Below are positions 62,880 to 64,000 of a stretch of 64,000 nucleotides of DNA, one piece after another. Position 1 is the stretch's first letter; every line of letters starts with the position of its first letter. Position numbers and translations under genes: made by a program. Below the pieces are notes generated by a model that was not told the origin of the DNA, searched no databases, and saw nothing but the letters and a program-made list of their open reading frames with translations. Source of the DNA: Aliivibrio fischeri (GTDB lineage: Bacteria > Pseudomonadota > Gammaproteobacteria > Enterobacterales > Vibrionaceae); contig NZ_WOBR01000010.1 in NCBI RefSeq assembly GCF_009727955.1, forward strand, positions 248,001 to 312,000, read 5' to 3'.

Positions 62880-64000
62880 CTATGGGACAAAAACTAAAAA
62901 CTTATCTTCCTCTAAGTAACGTGTTTGTTCGATTTCAACCGCAACATCTTTTGTCGTATAATTAAATGGTCTCTCATGCGATACAAACCTAACTAGGTAC
63001 TGGAGAGGAGATAATGAATCATGAGCCCCTCCAACTCTGAAAATATTATTCATGCCTGATTCAACAATTCTTTCAACTCCACTTCTTGCTAATTTATCTC
63101 GATATTTTAATGACGCTTCCCAAGGATAAATAGAAACAGTTTGTGTTCTATTTTTATTAACAAAAGGAATTATCTCTTTAATATCAGATACTTGATGAAC
63201 ATACACACTTCGTGATAGCGGTTGATTTCCAAAGCTATTTGTAGGTGATACGACTATTAACCAAGCTTGCTTATCTCCCTTTCTCACTTCATATCCAGCA
63301 AATAGACTTTCTTTTTCAGTAAGAGTAAACGCCGCTTTTTCATCAAAACTATTTGAACCTTTTGGTAAAATTTTCGCGTATCGATCTAGCTGTTTTTCAA
63401 GTTCATTTAAAAATAAAGGTAAATTATCTCCTATATAATAAACGTCTTGAGTAGAGAAGCAGGCTTGCTGGTCATAGAAACAAATATCATGAGCAACCCC
63501 CATTGCTGCGGCTTCTATATCTTTAGGAGCTTCAATAATACTTAAACTTTTCTTTGGTCCAAATTTCAGAATATCGACATGCGGTGGTGAATATTTTACC
63601 GCCCATTTAATCGCCTCGTCTCCACCCCAAGCAATAACCACGTCGGCATGATTCATTATTCTTTGAGATAGAGTCATATCTTCATCATGCGGCCAATACA
63701 TAACAGACATTGATTTGGTTATTGGATGGTCTGCATTAACATCAATAAAACTGGAAACTAAAGCGTTTGCAGTAAAAGGATCTGAAGACGAAGTTTTAAT
63801 AATGCACTCATTTTTTGTTAAAATAGCACGCAAAATAGATGTCACTCCTGATAATGGAACATTACCAGCTAACAAGTGAACAGAAACACCTTTCGGTTGT
63901 GCTTTAACATAGCAATCACCACGTGGAAGCCATTCATCTAATACGTGTATAGAGCCCAAATCATAATTAACAATGTCATACAAAGCACTTTTAGAGCACA
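62880..64000 (-). CDS. luxC: Fatty acyl reductase LuxC, partial (5' end outside the window)
   Basis: LuxC reduces the acyl group delivered by LuxE to the aldehyde used by luciferase, with NADPH. It belongs to the aldehyde dehydrogenase-like superfamily. The frame runs without a stop to the window edge; about 373 of the roughly 479 residues are visible, so some 106 N-terminal residues are missing. The acyl-binding cysteine is in [26 protein letters not shown] and the NADPH region are present. The apparent TTG start at 63983 is internal and should not be used. The luxI and luxR genes are expected beyond the edge. Confidence 0.98.
   Translation of the reverse strand, partial: CSKSALYDIVNYDLGSIHVLDEWLPRGDCYVKAQPKGVSVHLLAGNVPLSGVTSILRAILTKNECIIKTSSSDPFTANALVSSFIDVNADHPITKSMSVMYWPHDEDMTLSQRIMNHADVVIAWGGDEAIKWAVKYSPPHVDILKFGPKKSLSIIEAPKDIEAAAMGVAHDICFYDQQACFSTQDVYYIGDNLPLFLNELEKQLDRYAKILPKGSNSFDEKAAFTLTEKESLFAGYEVRKGDKQAWLIVVSPTNSFGNQPLSRSVYVHQVSDIKEIIPFVNKNRTQTVSIYPWEASLKYRDKLARSGVERIVESGMNNIFRVGGAHDSLSPLQYLVRFVSHERPFNYTTKDVAVEIEQTRYLEEDKFLVFVP

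Noticed and set aside
63958-63983. TTG at 63983 as the start of luxC
   Set aside because: The same frame stays open to the window edge with LuxC-like residues upstream, and the visible part is about 106 residues short of the family length.
57903-64000. The lux operon as a novel system
   Set aside because: Gene order, lengths and terminator match the known A. fischeri luxCDABEG operon; nothing in the visible part departs from it.

Overview
The window is AT-rich vibrio DNA. It is almost certainly from Aliivibrio fischeri (Vibrio fischeri) or a very close relative, probably chromosome II. The best evidence is the right end, where the minus strand carries luxC (cut by the window edge), luxD, luxA, luxB, luxE and luxG in the A. 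fischeri order and at A. fischeri protein lengths (LuxA 354, LuxB 326, LuxE 378, LuxD 307 aa). The species call rests on remembered protein sequences; no search was run. No rRNA, tRNA, CRISPR array, insertion sequence or phage module was seen.

Layout, left to right. (1) 1-4.6 kb: an M14 metallocarboxypeptidase, an exported SurE-like nucleotidase with a lipoprotein, and small proteins of unknown role. (2) 4.7-6.3 kb: arsR and an ACR3 arsenite exporter, each preceded by a similar palindromic operator. (3) 6.3-9.7 kb: a chemoreceptor, a possible 53-aa peptide, and a very short ToxR/CadC-type membrane-anchored regulator followed at once by a small membrane/periplasmic partner. (4) 9.7-14.4 kb: norR, hcp and hcr, a nitric-oxide stress module with a clear sigma-54 promoter and repeated GT-N7-AC sites. 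(5) 14.4-28.9 kb: a complete enterobacterial-type cellulose locus, with bcs(R)QABZC on the minus strand diverging from bcsEFG on the plus strand, which predicts phosphoethanolamine-cellulose. The bcsR-like frame has no ATG/GTG/TTG start at the position expected. (6) 28.9-32.3 kb: a YhcH-family protein, an AraC-type regulator and a YiaW/YiaV-like membrane pair.

(7) 32.3-49.0 kb is the most unusual block. A LysR regulator diverges from a long colinear run: beta-barrel protein, Ser-type sulfatase, its radical-SAM maturase, a MoxR AAA+ ATPase, DUF58, DUF4381, two von Willebrand A proteins (one with TPRs), a BatD-like protein, an RND efflux adaptor and pump, and a second beta-barrel protein. It joins sulfate-ester hydrolysis to a MoxR/Bat chaperone-like apparatus and an efflux pump. 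(8) 49.0-57.9 kb: mostly housekeeping or accessory genes, namely a RecX-like protein, a quinone reductase with a divergent LysR, an ABC-2 transporter, a CorC/HlyC-type protein, an acetyltransferase, a MATE pump and a dCMP deaminase. (9) 57.9-64.0 kb: the lux operon, closed by a bidirectional terminator. LuxCDE supply the fatty aldehyde, LuxAB emit light and LuxG supplies reduced flavin. The regulatory genes luxR and luxI would lie beyond the right edge.
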